From Antedon mediterranea (taxonomy: Eukaryota > Echinodermata > Crinoidea > Comatulida > Antedonidae): a DNA stretch of 64,000 bases. This document shows positions 63,931 to 64,000 of the stretch, piece after piece. The stretch lies in NCBI RefSeq assembly GCF_964355755.1, contig NC_092679.1, positions 7,566,001 to 7,630,000 on the forward strand, given 5' to 3'. How positions within the stretch are numbered: the stretch's first letter is position 1; each line of letters starts with the position of its first letter. Under the pieces are notes generated by a model. The model had not been told where the DNA came from. It was given only the letters and a program-made list of their open reading frames with translations, and made no database searches. Position numbers and translations under genes: made by a program.

Positions 63931-64000
63931 ACTCTGTCTACACTATAACATTTTTATGCAACAAAAAAATGTGATGTGCCCATATATGGACACGATGAAT
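63931..64000. mobile_element. MITE family A, cut by the window end
   Basis: TTAA at 63927-63930, then ACTCTGTCTACACTATAACA and AATGTGATGTGCCCATATAT. Confidence 0.75.

Overview
The window is eukaryotic, almost certainly from a marine invertebrate animal. Genes are split by GT-AG introns of a few hundred bases to more than 8 kb, the sequence is AT-rich, and it is full of miniature inverted-repeat transposons (MITEs), minisatellites and non-LTR retrotransposon debris. I lean towards a deuterostome such as an echinoderm, but that is inference from overall character and is not proven.

Region 1 (1-7.4 kb, + strand): the 3' three quarters of WDHD1 (AND-1/Ctf4), a replisome adaptor. Seventeen exons could be joined in frame from a WD40 blade, through the SepB domain and an acidic helical segment, to an HMG box and stop at 6794-6796. 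Its introns hold a 39-bp minisatellite and three MITEs.

Region 2 (about 8.05-11.64 kb, + strand): a CR1/L2-type LINE with one uninterrupted 1,039-codon endonuclease/reverse-transcriptase frame and an (ATT)n tail. It lies between the two convergent host genes and looks young.

Region 3 (12.2-38.95 kb, - strand): a 27-kb gene of at least 13 exons for a DYRK/HIPK-like CMGC kinase. A very large last exon adds a tail of about 785 residues, built of some 17 copies of a 23-residue repeat followed by a Lys-rich charged region. Introns 6 and 8 are very large. Intron 6 holds a 46-copy 36-bp minisatellite bracketed by two MITEs and a purine-rich minisatellite. Intron 8 holds a LINE/SINE tail and a Penelope-like terminal fragment with a hammerhead-like core.

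Region 4 (39-52.7 kb): no gene I can support. It contains several MITE families (one with paired CCAAT boxes, one with arms of about 190 bp and internal GTGCGTCA repeats), a 0.45-kb tandem duplication, and a perfect 34-bp palindrome flanked by a 7-8 bp direct repeat.

Region 5 (52.7-64 kb): a 40-bp satellite of about 62 units that has been invaded by at least five different complete DNA transposons. Each has matching inverted termini, and the target duplications differ in length (3, 10, 9, 3 and 5 bp); a sixth insertion runs towards the window end. Because the target is a known repeat, every insertion point can be read to the base. This is the most unusual structure in the window.
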